A stretch of DNA of 23,935 bases, from assembly GCA_017620975.1 (NCBI GenBank), contig JAGAUD010000034.1, positions 1 to 23,935 of the forward strand. Reading direction: 5' to 3'. This document shows positions 1 through 7,271 of this stretch, piece by piece. The notes beneath the pieces are model-generated. The model made no database searches. It worked only from the letters and a program-made list of their open reading frames with translations, and had not been told where the DNA came from. This DNA comes from Lachnospiraceae bacterium. Its GTDB lineage: Bacteria > Bacillota_A > Clostridia > Lachnospirales > Lachnospiraceae. The position numbers and the translations under genes were made by a program. How positions within the stretch are numbered: position 1 is the stretch's first letter; each line of letters starts with the position of its first letter.

Positions 1-258
1 ACTAACTGGCTTCATTCCGCTTTGCCATTTCTGGTCAAGCTTCCTGAGTTTACTGTCTTTTGGGTTGTGATTCCTTCCATCCAGCTTTTCAGTCAGACTT
101 CCATTTATCACTCGTTCTTGATACGATTCATTCGCATCTCTCTGAATAAATCCAGAGCCGTTGTCCAATTACTTAGACAACTTATTCTCTTGGAATTTTC
201 AGGGTTGCATTACTGTTTATTTGTCAAGGTGCTGTTTGCTGTTGTGTTCCTCAGCAAC
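1..258 (-). other. Noncoding transcribed leader, probably of an rRNA operon lying to the left
   Basis: On the minus strand, downstream of two strong tandem promoters, there are at least 258 bases with no credible reading frame. The leader contains two small hairpins: GTTGTC/GACAAC at 160-181 and CTCTG/CAGAG at 140-157. It also has an ACCTTGACAAATAAACAG-type stretch near 212-232, which resembles the CTTGAAAAcTgAA elements common in Firmicutes pre-rRNA leaders and spacers. Long untranslated leaders behind doubled promoters are typical of rrn operons. The 16S gene itself would lie outside the window, so the identity is an inference; another stable RNA is possible. Confidence 0.5.
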
Positions 259-264
259 TCTGTT

Positions 265-293
265 ATCTTATCACAGGTTTTCTGTTTTGTCAA
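265..293 (-). promoter_or_regulatory. Strong sigma-A promoter P2 of the leftward leader
   Basis: Read on the minus strand: TTGACA (288-293), a 17-bp spacer, and TAAGAT (265-270) preceded by TGA, giving an extended -10. Upstream is an A-tract UP-like element (GAAAAAGTTGAAAAAAG). The start of transcription is expected near 258. The near-consensus boxes and A-tracts are typical of stable RNA promoters. Confidence 0.8.
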
Positions 294-363
294 CAACTTT
301 TTTCAACTTTTTCAAGTTATTTGTCACATCCGGTCGACTCACTTCACCGTCGCAACGAATATG

Positions 364-392
364 AGTATATCACTACAATTTACGTTTGTCAA
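364..392 (-). promoter_or_regulatory. Strong sigma-A promoter P1 of the leftward leader
   Basis: Read on the minus strand: TTGACA (387-392), exactly 17 bp, and TATACT (364-369) preceded by TGA (extended -10). An A/T-rich GTTTAAAAAGTTG stretch lies just upstream. It is about 100 bp upstream of P2 and has the same GTTGTTGACA context, so the two look like duplicated tandem promoters. Confidence 0.8.
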
Positions 393-471
393 CAACTTTT
401 TAAACTTTTTCTACATTTGTGGTTACCATTCGTAACAGAACACTCTTTTACCAGCGTGGTATTTTCATTAA

Positions 472-506
472 GAAAGGCCGCACTCTCCTAATGAGAACAG
501 CCTTTC
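472..506 (-). terminator. Probable intrinsic terminator of the DUF5688-like gene
   Basis: Just after the stop codon, the minus strand has GAAAGGCTG paired with CGGCCTTTC (one G-U pair), with TCTC/GAGA inside the loop. The U-tract that follows is weak (TTTCTTAAT). Position and stem support termination before the leftward promoters P1 and P2. Confidence 0.6.
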
Positions 507-513
507 CTTTCAG

Positions 514-1422
514 CTATGCTACGATACAGATTTCCTTTTTATCCCTGTCATAATAATATACATGATCCGAAAGGATTTCTTCCGGTAATACCTGAGTCGC
601 ATTGACCTCCATCACCATATCCCGAAGAACTTGCGGTTGCTCCTGTCCGGTATCAGTCATCAGTATCACTTCATGCACCGAACTGGGAAGAATGTACAGA
701 CTTGCATCCATTTCCTCTGCAATATCCTGCAGCACTCCCGGAAGAATCATAACTGCAGCACCATACATATGCCTTCTATTACTGAGCACTTTCATAGGAA
801 TGATTCCTTTCAGATTAAAACCCTCTATATTGCCCTCGGGCATTTCCCGGGTAATCATTTCAGCAAGAATATTCTCCATATCAACCAGTTCCACATCAAA
901 CATTTTTCTCGTATTCTTTTGCGCAAGTTTCAGCAATTCCACAGTGTCGGTATTCCATGCTTCCACCTGTACGTTATGAATCAGGATAGAACCATCCCCC
1001 AACGTTGCATGTGTAAATGCATAATAAAAGCAGACTGCCAAATCCAGGAATCTGATATGCGGAATCTCTGTGAGCAATTCCCGATTCTTTTCTGCATTAA
1101 TTAATTTATATGCTATCCGATCCTTTACTTTCTCAAAATATTTATAAAATTCCATATCAACAGGCTTATTCGGCATACCATTCCTGTAACTCATCAGAAT
1201 TTTATCTATAATAGAGTCCCATGACTCTCCCTCTTCATATTTTTCCAGAAACGCATTCAAATAGATGGTAGGAGTAATATTCTGCTTCTTGCTATAGATT
1301 AATAATCCCTGCAGTACCACGCCATTATTCTTCACAATTTCTTTTGTACTTACTTTATAATCCGGACCCAATCGTCCGGCAATTTCTGCCTGCACTTTGG
1401 CAGCAAACTCTCTGCTGTTCAT
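514..1422 (-). CDS. DUF5688-like protein of unknown function
   Basis: A 302-residue soluble protein with no signal peptide or membrane segment. The N-terminal part (VSTKEIVKNNGVVLQGL near residues 24-41, then NITPTIYLN) and the C-terminal half with an ILPSSVHEVIL motif match my recollection of DUF5688 proteins, which are common in Lachnospiraceae and have no known function. The start is supported by AGGAAAGGA about 8 bases before the ATG. It stands alone: the efp terminator lies upstream and its own hairpin downstream. Family assignment rests on pattern memory, not a search. Confidence 0.75.
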   Translation of the reverse strand: MNSREFAAKVQAEIAGRLGPDYKVSTKEIVKNNGVVLQGLLIYSKKQNITPTIYLNAFLEKYEEGESWDSIIDKILMSYRNGMPNKPVDMEFYKYFEKVKDRIAYKLINAEKNRELLTEIPHIRFLDLAVCFYYAFTHATLGDGSILIHNVQVEAWNTDTVELLKLAQKNTRKMFDVELVDMENILAEMITREMPEGNIEGFNLKGIIPMKVLSNRRHMYGAAVMILPGVLQDIAEEMDASLYILPSSVHEVILMTDTGQEQPQVLRDMVMEVNATQVLPEEILSDHVYYYDRDKKEICIVA

Positions 1423-1561
1423 AGTATTATCCTTTCCTAATCCTTTATGGGAAATTCTTTTTTTAAATCCTTAGTGGAAAATCCGGCCGAAATGACCTTG
1501 ACTATATAGATTTTATCTTTTTCAGAATGCCTTACACTTGAATGTGCTGTAGACAAAAATA

Positions 1562-1592
1562 AAGACAATGGATCAAAAGAATCCATTGTCTT
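1562..1592 (-). terminator. Intrinsic terminator of efp
   Basis: A perfect 12-bp stem AAGACAATGGAT/ATCCATTGTCTT with a 7-base loop is followed on the minus strand by TATTTTTG. It sits about 24 bases after the efp stop codon. Confidence 0.9.
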
Positions 1593-1615
1593 ACAAGTTT
1601 CAGATAGATATTGCA

Positions 1616-2173
1616 TTATACGCGGGACAGATACTCTCCGGTTCTGGTATCGATCTTGATCTTGTCTCCCTGGTTAACGAACAGAGGTACATAAACGGTA
1701 GCTCCGGTCTCAACTACAGCGGGCTTAGAAGCACCAGTAGCGGTATCACCCTTGAAGCCAGGCTCTGTTTCGGTGATCTCCAACTCTACGAAGAGAGGAG
1801 GCTCAACAGAAAATACGCTGCCGTTATGGGAACATACCTTACACATCTCGTTCTCTTTCACAAACTTCAGTGCATCGCCTACTGTATCGGTATTCAGAGC
1901 AACCTGATCATAGGTCTCGGTATCCATGAAGTAGTATAAGTCACCATCTTCATAAAGATACTGCATATCTTTTCTATCAATACGTGCCTGAGGGCATTTC
2001 TCGGTAGGTCTGAAGGTCTTCTCCACAACACCACCACTCTTGATGTTCTTCAGCTTCGTTCTAACGAAAGCTGCGCCCTTTCCCGGTTTAACATGCTGGA
2101 ATTCGATAATCTGGTAAATATTATTGTCCATTTCAATAGTAATACCATTTCTGAAATCACCTGCAGAAATCAT
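1616..2173 (-). CDS. efp: Elongation factor P
   Basis: A 185-residue protein, the normal EF-P length. EF-P binds ribosomes stalled at polyproline and stimulates peptide bond formation. The N-terminal KOW-like domain begins [14 protein letters not shown]. The loop PGKGAAF places the conserved Lys at residue 32, which is the position that is modified in many bacteria. It is followed by two OB domains ending [20 protein letters not shown]. The frame is open for nine more codons upstream, but AGGAGGA (2182-2188) stands 8 bases before the ATG at 2173 and homology begins there. It is a single-gene unit with its own promoter and terminator. No modification gene (epmA/epmB type) is nearby. Confidence 0.97.
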   Translation of the reverse strand: MISAGDFRNGITIEMDNNIYQIIEFQHVKPGKGAAFVRTKLKNIKSGGVVEKTFRPTEKCPQARIDRKDMQYLYEDGDLYYFMDTETYDQVALNTDTVGDALKFVKENEMCKVCSHNGSVFSVEPPLFVELEITETEPGFKGDTATGASKPAVVETGATVYVPLFVNQGDKIKIDTRTGEYLSRV

Positions 2174-2216
2174 AAATATATTCCTCCTAATATGGTTCAC
2201 GTTATAATTCTATAAC

Positions 2217-2245
2217 AGTTTATAATAAAAACACTAATTTTTCAA
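2217..2245 (-). promoter_or_regulatory. Probable sigma-A promoter of efp
   Basis: Minus strand: TTGAAA (2240-2245), a 17-bp spacer, and TAAACT (2217-2222) in very A/T-rich DNA. This puts the transcript start about 35 bases before the efp start codon. The -10 box matches only 4 of 6 bases, so exact placement is uncertain. Confidence 0.5.
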
Positions 2246-2266
2246 CTCTTTTTTTGAAAAAAACAA

Positions 2267-3286
2267 TTATTTCTTCGAAAAACCTGTAATAAAGTCGATA
2301 GCCATGAGATATCCGTTCAGTCCCTGACCATAAATCTGTTTATCACAAACAGGAGCCGTCACGGAAATCTTACGAAATTCCTCCCTCTGGGTAATGTCAG
2401 AAATATGAATCTCAACCTTCGGAACTGTGATGCTTGCCAGCGCATCCCTTATAGCATAGCTGTAATGGGTAAATGCGCCCGGATTGATGACAATGCCCTC
2501 CGTTCCGTCAAAATAAGCTTCCTGAATTCTGTCAATGATAGCACCCTCATGATTGCTCTGGAATACAGTTATATCATGTCCGTCTTTCTTCCCTTTATCC
2601 GCAATCATTTGCAAAAGATACTGATAATCCTGTGTACCATAGACACTCTTCTCACGGATTCCCAGAAAATTCAAATTGGGGCCGTTGATTACAAGCAGTT
2701 TCATTTTCTTAGTCCTCTCTCGTTTTTTATTGTATTCTGTCATGATCTTGGATATCACTTCTTCCATCTCCAGACCATCCACATCCACTACAATGTCTGC
2801 AGCAGCTTCGTAAATATCTTTTCTCTGCTTTAACAGGTTAGTAATCCTTTCCAAAGGATCCTCACATTGAAGCAACGGTCTGGTATCATCATCTTTCAGC
2901 CTCTCATACACAGTCTGTGGCTGAATTCGCAGATATACAACTGTTCCAATCTGCTTAAGCAGCTTCTGATTCTCCTCCCGAAGAGGTGTCCCGCCCCCTA
3001 CAGAAAGAATCTTGTGATGAAGTGTGTCGGACAATTCTTTCAAAAGCGCAGTCTCTTTTTCCCGAAAAACAGCCTCTCCCTCGTCTGCAAAAATAGCGCT
3101 GATGGTCTTGCCTTCCCGCTTTTCAATCATCTTGTCCGTATCTTCAATGGCGCGCTTCATGACGAAAGAAAGCCTGATTCCCACCGAAGTTTTGCCGCTT
3201 CCCATGAAACCGATCAGTATCAGATTGTCTTTCTTTCTGTCGTAAGCTTTTTTGTGATATCGATTCTTCTTTCCACTATACTTCAT
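2267..3286 (-). CDS. aroK-aroQ: Fused shikimate kinase and type II 3-dehydroquinate dehydratase
   Basis: One 339-residue frame joins two shikimate pathway enzymes. Residues about 20-185 are shikimate kinase: Walker A GFMGSGKTSVG (26-36), EDTD (48-51) for magnesium and shikimate, and GGGTP (97-101). Residues 195-339 are a complete type II dehydroquinase: NGPNLNFLG (201-209), catalytic-type Arg211 and Tyr216, HEGAIID, NPGAFTHYS and HISD. The linker is short and charged (NKKRERTKK). The start ATG has GAGGAAC just upstream and overlaps the aroE stop as ATGA, so translation is coupled. The AroQ part begins with an ATG at 2704 that has its own GAGAGGA 8 bases upstream, so a free 145-residue AroQ could also be made. 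It is the last gene of the nrdR operon. The two enzymes act at steps 3 and 5; AroE in between is the neighbour. Confidence 0.92.
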   Translation of the reverse strand: MKYSGKKNRYHKKAYDRKKDNLILIGFMGSGKTSVGIRLSFVMKRAIEDTDKMIEKREGKTISAIFADEGEAVFREKETALLKELSDTLHHKILSVGGGTPLREENQKLLKQIGTVVYLRIQPQTVYERLKDDDTRPLLQCEDPLERITNLLKQRKDIYEAAADIVVDVDGLEMEEVISKIMTEYNKKRERTKKMKLLVINGPNLNFLGIREKSVYGTQDYQYLLQMIADKGKKDGHDITVFQSNHEGAIIDRIQEAYFDGTEGIVINPGAFTHYSYAIRDALASITVPKVEIHISDITQREEFRKISVTAPVCDKQIYGQGLNGYLMAIDFITGFSKK

Positions 3287-4173
3287 CTTTTGTTCCTCAG
3301 GGCTTCCAACATTTTCTCATAAACTTCATCAGCCAGTTCATCACTGATATTCTTACCGGTCCACAGTTCATAAGCGATAATTCCCTGATATAGAAGCATC
3401 CTTGCACCGCCAAATGCTCTTCCGCCATTTTCCTGAACACATTCCATGAACCGAGTCTGAATCGGATTAAATATCAGGTCGTAACCTGTATGTACCAATT
3501 GATAAAAGGCTTTATCTGATATCAGTACCTCATCTACCTTAGGATGCATTCCCACGCTGGTAGCCTGAATGACCAGATACTTCTTTCTGCTTCCATCACT
3601 CAATTTTCCTCCAAGGAAAGCATATTCTGAAAGCGGCAGCACTTCCACAAGTTTCCTGCCCGCATACGCATTTACTTCATCGGCAATGCTGCGTGCTTTA
3701 TCTACTGTACGGTTCAGAATCACTATTCTGGAAGCACCTTTTTCAGCAAGCAGCACAGCTACTGCTCTCGCGACACCGCCAGCTCCCAGAATCAGTACTT
3801 CTTCGCCTTCTATCTTTACACCATCCCTTTCAAAAGCCCTGTAAAGTCCCGGCATATCCGTGTTATACCCCTTAAAACCGTCCTCTACTCTGACCAAAGT
3901 ATTGACAGCACCAATCCGCTGTGCCAACGGATCAATCTGTTTTAAATAGGGAATCACATCGCTCTTAAAAGGCACTGTCACATTACATCCCAGCAGATTC
4001 AATGCAAATGCTCCTCTTACCGCATCTCCCACATATCCCTGTGGAATGCGAAAAGGAACATAGACCAGATTTTCCCCCGTATTCTCTGCCAGATGATTAT
4101 GAATCAGGGGAGACAGAGTATGCTCTACAGGATTCCCGAATACCCCACAGGTCCTGGTATGTCCGTTTATCAT
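3283..4173 (-). CDS. aroE: Shikimate dehydrogenase
   Basis: A 296-residue protein that reduces 3-dehydroshikimate to shikimate with NADPH. Visible features are the substrate motif GNPVEHTLSPLIHN (13-26), the catalytic Lys in NVTVPFK (Lys70), Asp106 in YNTD, the dinucleotide loop GAGGVA (130-135) and NRT (154-156), which favours NADP. The C-terminal GARMLLYQG is typical. The frame is open 44 codons further upstream inside yqeG, but GGAGGA precedes the ATG at 4173 and homology starts at MINGHTRTCGVFGNP. The start overlaps the yqeG stop as ATGA and the stop overlaps the aroK-aroQ start in the same way, so three genes are translationally linked. Confidence 0.96.
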   Translation of the reverse strand: MINGHTRTCGVFGNPVEHTLSPLIHNHLAENTGENLVYVPFRIPQGYVGDAVRGAFALNLLGCNVTVPFKSDVIPYLKQIDPLAQRIGAVNTLVRVEDGFKGYNTDMPGLYRAFERDGVKIEGEEVLILGAGGVARAVAVLLAEKGASRIVILNRTVDKARSIADEVNAYAGRKLVEVLPLSEYAFLGGKLSDGSRKKYLVIQATSVGMHPKVDEVLISDKAFYQLVHTGYDLIFNPIQTRFMECVQENGGRAFGGARMLLYQGIIAYELWTGKNISDELADEVYEKMLEALRNKR

Positions 4174-4670
4174 GATCTTTTCCTCCGATGATAAAAATAA
4201 AGTACTATTTTTTCCAATTTCCGCTTCAGCACAATTTGAATCTCTTCTCTTGGATGAATCGGTTTCACAAGGTAAGTGCGTATCCCCGCCTTCTTTGCTC
4301 CCCACACATCTGTAAAAAGCTGATCTCCCACAAACACAGTTGTGGCAGAATCCGTTCCCATCATCTGCATTGCCTTTTCATAGCCTTCTTTTCCGGGCTT
4401 TCCGGCTTTAAAAATGTAACGGGACTTTACCTGATCGCTGAAAGGTTTTACTCTTGGCTCCTTGTTGTTGGACAAAAGAATTGTATCAAATCCGATTGCC
4501 TTAAGGCTGCGAAACAGTCTGACAGCCTGCCTGTCCGCCGGTGCACCGTGGGGAACCAGCGTATTGTCAATATCAAAAATGATTCCTCGAAAGCCCTGTC
4601 TGTGCAATTTCTCATAATCAATTTTGTATGCACTTATGGCTTCATAATCCGGATAAAAACGTTCTAACAT
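4170..4670 (-). CDS. yqeG: YqeG-family HAD phosphatase (class IIIA)
   Basis: A 166-residue HAD-superfamily hydrolase. Motif I is FDIDNTL with the nucleophile Asp33 and acid/base Asp35; motif II is LLSNN; a Lys lies in KAGKPGKEG; motif III/IV is FVGDQLFTDVWGA. The short cap-less layout and N-terminal FYPDYEAISAYKIDYEKL match YqeG proteins, whose physiological substrate is not settled. The start is supported by GAGAGGA 4-5 bases upstream. yqeG also sits near aroE in Bacillus, so the pairing is old, though its relation to aromatic synthesis is not known. Confidence 0.9.
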   Translation of the reverse strand: MLERFYPDYEAISAYKIDYEKLHRQGFRGIIFDIDNTLVPHGAPADRQAVRLFRSLKAIGFDTILLSNNKEPRVKPFSDQVKSRYIFKAGKPGKEGYEKAMQMMGTDSATTVFVGDQLFTDVWGAKKAGIRTYLVKPIHPREEIQIVLKRKLEKIVLYFYHRRKRS

Positions 4671-4681
4671 GTTATCCTCTC

Positions 4682-4963
4682 TTAACTGCGCTTTTTCTTT
4701 TTTAACATCTGATTATAAACTGCTGCAAATATCATTTTTAAAATGGTAGCTCCCAGCATAATCATAACTGCCAGTGCCAAAAGCCGGTAAGCCATAGACT
4801 GAAATCCGGGATACCAGGTTGTCTCCATGGCAAATTTATTGCCGTAGAAAATAAATAATACTAACAGCAGTGCTATAAACAGACATACCAATCTGATTTT
4901 GTCTGCAATCTTGACTCTCTTCATTGCTTTCTGTAAATCTACATCTTCACTCAGCTTTGTCAT
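4682..4963 (-). CDS. Small two-helix membrane protein of unknown function
   Basis: A 93-residue protein with a charged N-terminus (about 20 residues), a first hydrophobic helix about 24-42 (IRLVCLFIALLLVLFIFYG), an external-type loop, a second helix about 60-80, and a lysine-rich tail (MLKKKKRS). The basic tail and N-terminus suggest both ends are cytoplasmic. I do not recognise the family. A GGAG motif stands 8-9 bases before the ATG. It lies between nrdR and yqeG with 11 to 22 base gaps, so it belongs to that operon. Confidence 0.75.
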   Translation of the reverse strand: MTKLSEDVDLQKAMKRVKIADKIRLVCLFIALLLVLFIFYGNKFAMETTWYPGFQSMAYRLLALAVMIMLGATILKMIFAAVYNQMLKKKKRS

Positions 4964-4985
4964 TTTCTTGCTCCATTTCCACCTA

Positions 4986-5432
4986 TCATTTCAGAACGCT
5001 TCTCAGCTCGTCCATAAATGTATTGATATCTTTAAACTCCCGGTAAACAGAAGCAAACCGCACATATGCTACGGCATCCAGATCTTTCATCTTATTCATT
5101 ACCATTTCTCCAATGACCTGGGAAGATATTTCAAGCGCCCCCATATCGTATAACTCATTCTCCACTTCGTTCACCAGACCGGAAATCTGATCCGCACTTA
5201 CCGGTCTCTTGTGGCAGGCACGAAGAATGCCACCCTCCAGCTTTGTACGATCATAAGCTTCCCTGTTCTCATCTTTCTTAATAATGATCAAAGGAATCGT
5301 CTCTACCTTTTCGTATGTGGTAAATCGTCTTCCACATTCATCACAGGCTCTCCTGCGGCGAATTGCATTGTTCTCAGCAGGTCTGGAATCAATGACTCTT
5401 GTATTTTCACGGCTGCAGTAAGGACACTTCAT
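4986..5432 (-). CDS. nrdR: Transcriptional repressor NrdR
   Basis: A 148-residue zinc-ribbon/ATP-cone regulator that represses ribonucleotide reductase genes when dATP or ATP is bound. The zinc ribbon uses Cys3, Cys6, Cys30 and Cys33 (MKCPYC and CDECGRRF). The ATP-cone follows from about residue 45 (IPLIIIKKDENREAYDRTKLEGGILRAC). An earlier in-frame ATG at 5444 exists, but GGAGG sits within that first codon region and 5 bases before the ATG at 5432, which gives the conserved MKCPYC start. It is the first gene of the five-gene operon that ends with aroK-aroQ. No nrd genes and no clear NrdR box are seen in the window. Confidence 0.96.
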   Translation of the reverse strand: MKCPYCSRENTRVIDSRPAENNAIRRRRACDECGRRFTTYEKVETIPLIIIKKDENREAYDRTKLEGGILRACHKRPVSADQISGLVNEVENELYDMGALEISSQVIGEMVMNKMKDLDAVAYVRFASVYREFKDINTFMDELRSVLK

Positions 5433-5476
5433 TTGTACCTCCATTCTGCCAAAATTAAGGCGCTTTCTTTTTCTAC

Positions 5477-5505
5477 ATTGTAATGTATTTACCTCTATCT
5501 GTCAA
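5477..5505 (-). promoter_or_regulatory. Sigma-A promoter of the nrdR-yqeG-aroE-aroK/aroQ operon
   Basis: Minus strand: consensus TTGACA (5500-5505), exactly 17 bp, and TACAAT (5477-5482). The transcript would begin near 5470, about 40 bases before nrdR. No other good promoter is seen before the end of aroK-aroQ. Confidence 0.85.
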
Positions 5506-5520
5506 TGAAAAACCCTCTTC

Positions 5521-5754
5521 TCAGCATTTTATGTCGACCAAAATGATGTCCGGCCCAATCTGTCTGATATCTTTAAAATGTATGACAATTTCCGGTTCAC
5601 ATCGCATAAAGCTGAATACTTTACTGCACCCCGGGACCATGATTTTGCGGATGCAGCCGCTGCATTCATCAAACTCCAGATCACACACGCGCCCCAGCTT
5701 CTTACAGTCCCTGATATTGATGACATCCTTACATTTTAATTCTGAAAAAAGCAT
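5521..5754 (-). CDS. YlmC/YmxH-family PRC-barrel-like sporulation protein
   Basis: A 77-residue protein: MLFSELKCKDVINIRDCKKLG, then DLEFDECSGCIRKIMVPG and a C-terminal IRQIGPDIILVD. This is the compact PRC-barrel pattern of YlmC/YmxH proteins, which in Clostridia often lie beside sigG and are annotated as sporulation-linked; the molecular role is not known. The frame is open 59 more codons upstream, but that stretch is unlike the family. The chosen ATG at 5754 has a modest GGTG motif upstream. It diverges from sigG, and a candidate forespore promoter lies just upstream. Confidence 0.85.
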   Translation of the reverse strand: MLFSELKCKDVINIRDCKKLGRVCDLEFDECSGCIRKIMVPGCSKVFSFMRCEPEIVIHFKDIRQIGPDIILVDIKC

Positions 5755-5777
5755 TTTTTCACCATTCTCGCTTTTTC

Positions 5778-5806
5778 TATAATATATTCTCCAAAGCCTT
5801 ACATGG
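5778..5806 (-). promoter_or_regulatory. Candidate sigma-G/F-type promoter of the ylmC-like gene
   Basis: Minus strand: CCATG (5802-5806), 17 bp, and TATTATA (5778-5784). This is close to the forespore sigma-G pattern (-35 xATR, -10 CATnnTA). I find no sigma-A -35 at the right spacing. Support is sequence resemblance plus the sporulation link of the gene. Confidence 0.3.
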
Positions 5807-5829
5807 GCACCTCTTTTTTCTATTTGGAA

Positions 5830-5858
5830 GTATATCCTGCCCGGAATCGCACATAATG
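5830..5858 (+). promoter_or_regulatory. Candidate sigma-G/F-type promoter of sigG
   Basis: Plus strand: GTATA (5830-5834), 17 bp, and CATAATG (5852-5858). It matches the sigma-G/F consensus well and lies about 65 bases before the sigG start. In Bacillus sigG is transcribed by sigma-F and then by sigma-G itself, so a promoter of this class is expected. Confidence 0.55.
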
Positions 5859-5924
5859 TTAACAGAAGATTTGCCAAAGATAAAACGAACAATTTTCCAC
5901 ACAGCAAACAGGGAGGCAACATAA

Positions 5925-6704
5925 ATGGCACAGGGAAAAGTAGAAATCTGCGGCGTTAACACATCCAGACTTCCGCTCTTAAAAGCTGAAGAAAAAGAGG
6001 CTCTCTTCTCCAGAATCGAAGCAGGAGACAAACAAGCCAGGGAAAAATATATTGAAGGGAATCTGCGGCTGGTCTTAAGTGTCATCAAACGATTCTCTTC
6101 CAGCAATGAAAATGTAGATGATCTGTTCCAGATAGGATGTATTGGATTGATCAAAGCTATCGATAATTTTGATTCTACCCTAAATGTAAAATTTTCCACT
6201 TACGCCGTACCCATGATTATCGGTGAAATAAGAAGGTTTCTACGGGATAACAATAGCATCAGGGTGTCCAGATCCTTAAAGGACACCGCTTATAAGGCAA
6301 TCTATGCCCGCGAAAATCTCACCAGAAAAAACCTGAAGGAGCCTACCATCGAAGAAATTGCGGCTGAGGTGGGTATCTCCAAGGAGGATATTGTATATGC
6401 CATGGATGCCATCCAGAACCCCATGAGCCTGTACGAACCGATCTTTACAGATGGTGGTGATACACTCTATGTCATGGATCAGATCAGCGATAAGAAAAAT
6501 AAAGAGGAGACCTGGGTGGAACATCTGTCCCTGAGCGATGCTATGAAAAAGCTTAACAACAGGGAACACGAAATCATCTCTCTGCGTTTCTTTGAAGGCA
6601 AGACCCAGATGGAAGTGGCCGAAATCATCGGAATCTCCCAGGCACAGGTATCACGCCTGGAGAAAAGTGCGCTCCGTACCATGCGGGCTTATCTGACTGC
6701 CTAG
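5925..6704 (+). CDS. sigG: RNA polymerase sporulation sigma factor SigG
   Basis: A 259-residue forespore-specific sigma-70-family factor. The N-terminus MAQGKVEICGVNTSRLPLLK is the SigG hallmark. Region 2 includes NLRLVLSVIKRF, DDLFQIGCIGLIKAIDNFD and KFSTYAVPMIIGEIRRFLRD; region 3 includes EEIAAEVG; region 4 ends with the helix-turn-helix TQMEVAEIIGISQAQVSRLEK. The start is supported by GGGAGG 8 bases upstream. It is the only plus-strand gene here and faces the VanZ unit. In Bacillus it lies directly after sigE in the same direction; here it is inverted and separated from sigE by two genes. Its own region carries a candidate sigma-G/F promoter. Confidence 0.97.
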   Translation: MAQGKVEICGVNTSRLPLLKAEEKEALFSRIEAGDKQAREKYIEGNLRLVLSVIKRFSSSNENVDDLFQIGCIGLIKAIDNFDSTLNVKFSTYAVPMIIGEIRRFLRDNNSIRVSRSLKDTAYKAIYARENLTRKNLKEPTIEEIAAEVGISKEDIVYAMDAIQNPMSLYEPIFTDGGDTLYVMDQISDKKNKEETWVEHLSLSDAMKKLNNREHEIISLRFFEGKTQMEVAEIIGISQAQVSRLEKSALRTMRAYLTA

Positions 6705-6743
6705 CCACAGTGCCGTTTTTCCCTGTGCAAAAGAAAATCTCTG

Positions 6744-7268
6744 TCAACACTCCTCTTTTGTGTAGGGAAAAACACACCTAAAAAAGATAAAACCAATCAT
6801 GCTTCCTATCAGATTTGTAAGAATATCATCGATCTGAAAAACCCCTCTGTAGGTCACAAGCTGCATGCATTCTATGGCTAAGCTGGTAAGGAATCCCATT
6901 CCGGAACACTTAAGAAAACTTCTTACCTTTTTCATATGCCACGGGCATACAAAGCCAAATGGAATAAACAACAAAATATTTTCTATCGCGTAAGCATTGT
7001 TCCTGTCATTGATTCCCCAAGTAGAGAACAGCTTCAAATCCAGCCCTTTCCCCGAGCCACTTTCTCTGGAGAAAAAAGTGATTACCAGAATAATCACTAC
7101 ATACATGTAAAAGCACACTGCTGCCGGTACCGGCACCTTCTCTCTTCTCCTAATGGTCCGCCAGGCATTCATAAGAACACATAGCAACAATACCACTATC
7201 CCTGCCAATATCCCATATGGTGCAAAGTGCAGCATTGACGTTAAATCCCGGATAATATATTTCAACAT
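6744..7268 (-). CDS. VanZ-family membrane protein
   Basis: A 174-residue polytopic membrane protein with about four or five hydrophobic segments. The VanZ signature is visible as ENILLFIPFGF in the middle and IECMQLVTYRGVFQIDDILTN near the C-terminus. VanZ proteins include a teicoplanin resistance determinant, but most chromosomal members have no proven role, and there are no van genes here. The start ATG has GGAG six bases upstream and lies 3 bases after the preceding stop codon, so the two genes are co-transcribed. It converges with sigG over 39 bases. Confidence 0.9.
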   Translation of the reverse strand: MLKYIIRDLTSMLHFAPYGILAGIVVLLLCVLMNAWRTIRRREKVPVPAAVCFYMYVVIILVITFFSRESGSGKGLDLKLFSTWGINDRNNAYAIENILLFIPFGFVCPWHMKKVRSFLKCSGMGFLTSLAIECMQLVTYRGVFQIDDILTNLIGSMIGFIFFRCVFPYTKEEC

Positions 7269-7271
7269 AAC

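Noticed and set aside
22..435. Plus-strand open frame of 137 codons at the left edge
   Set aside because: It has no ribosome binding site, has a Phe/Leu/Ser-rich composition typical of T-rich DNA, and is antisense to the two strong promoters and their leader.
2246..2266. Terminator after aroK-aroQ
   Set aside because: The only hairpin is a T7/A7 pair without GC base pairs, too weak to call.
4174..4305. N-terminal extension of AroE by 44 residues
   Set aside because: It lies within yqeG, has no ribosome binding site, and is not homologous to AroE; the ATG at 4173 has GGAGGA.
5433..5476. NrdR box upstream of nrdR (autoregulation)
   Set aside because: No pair of sites resembling the ACACWATATWGTGT consensus is present near the promoter.
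6705..6743. Possible terminator between the convergent sigG and vanZ-like genes
   Set aside because: Only a 5-bp CACAG/CTGTG stem can be formed and no U-tract follows on either strand.
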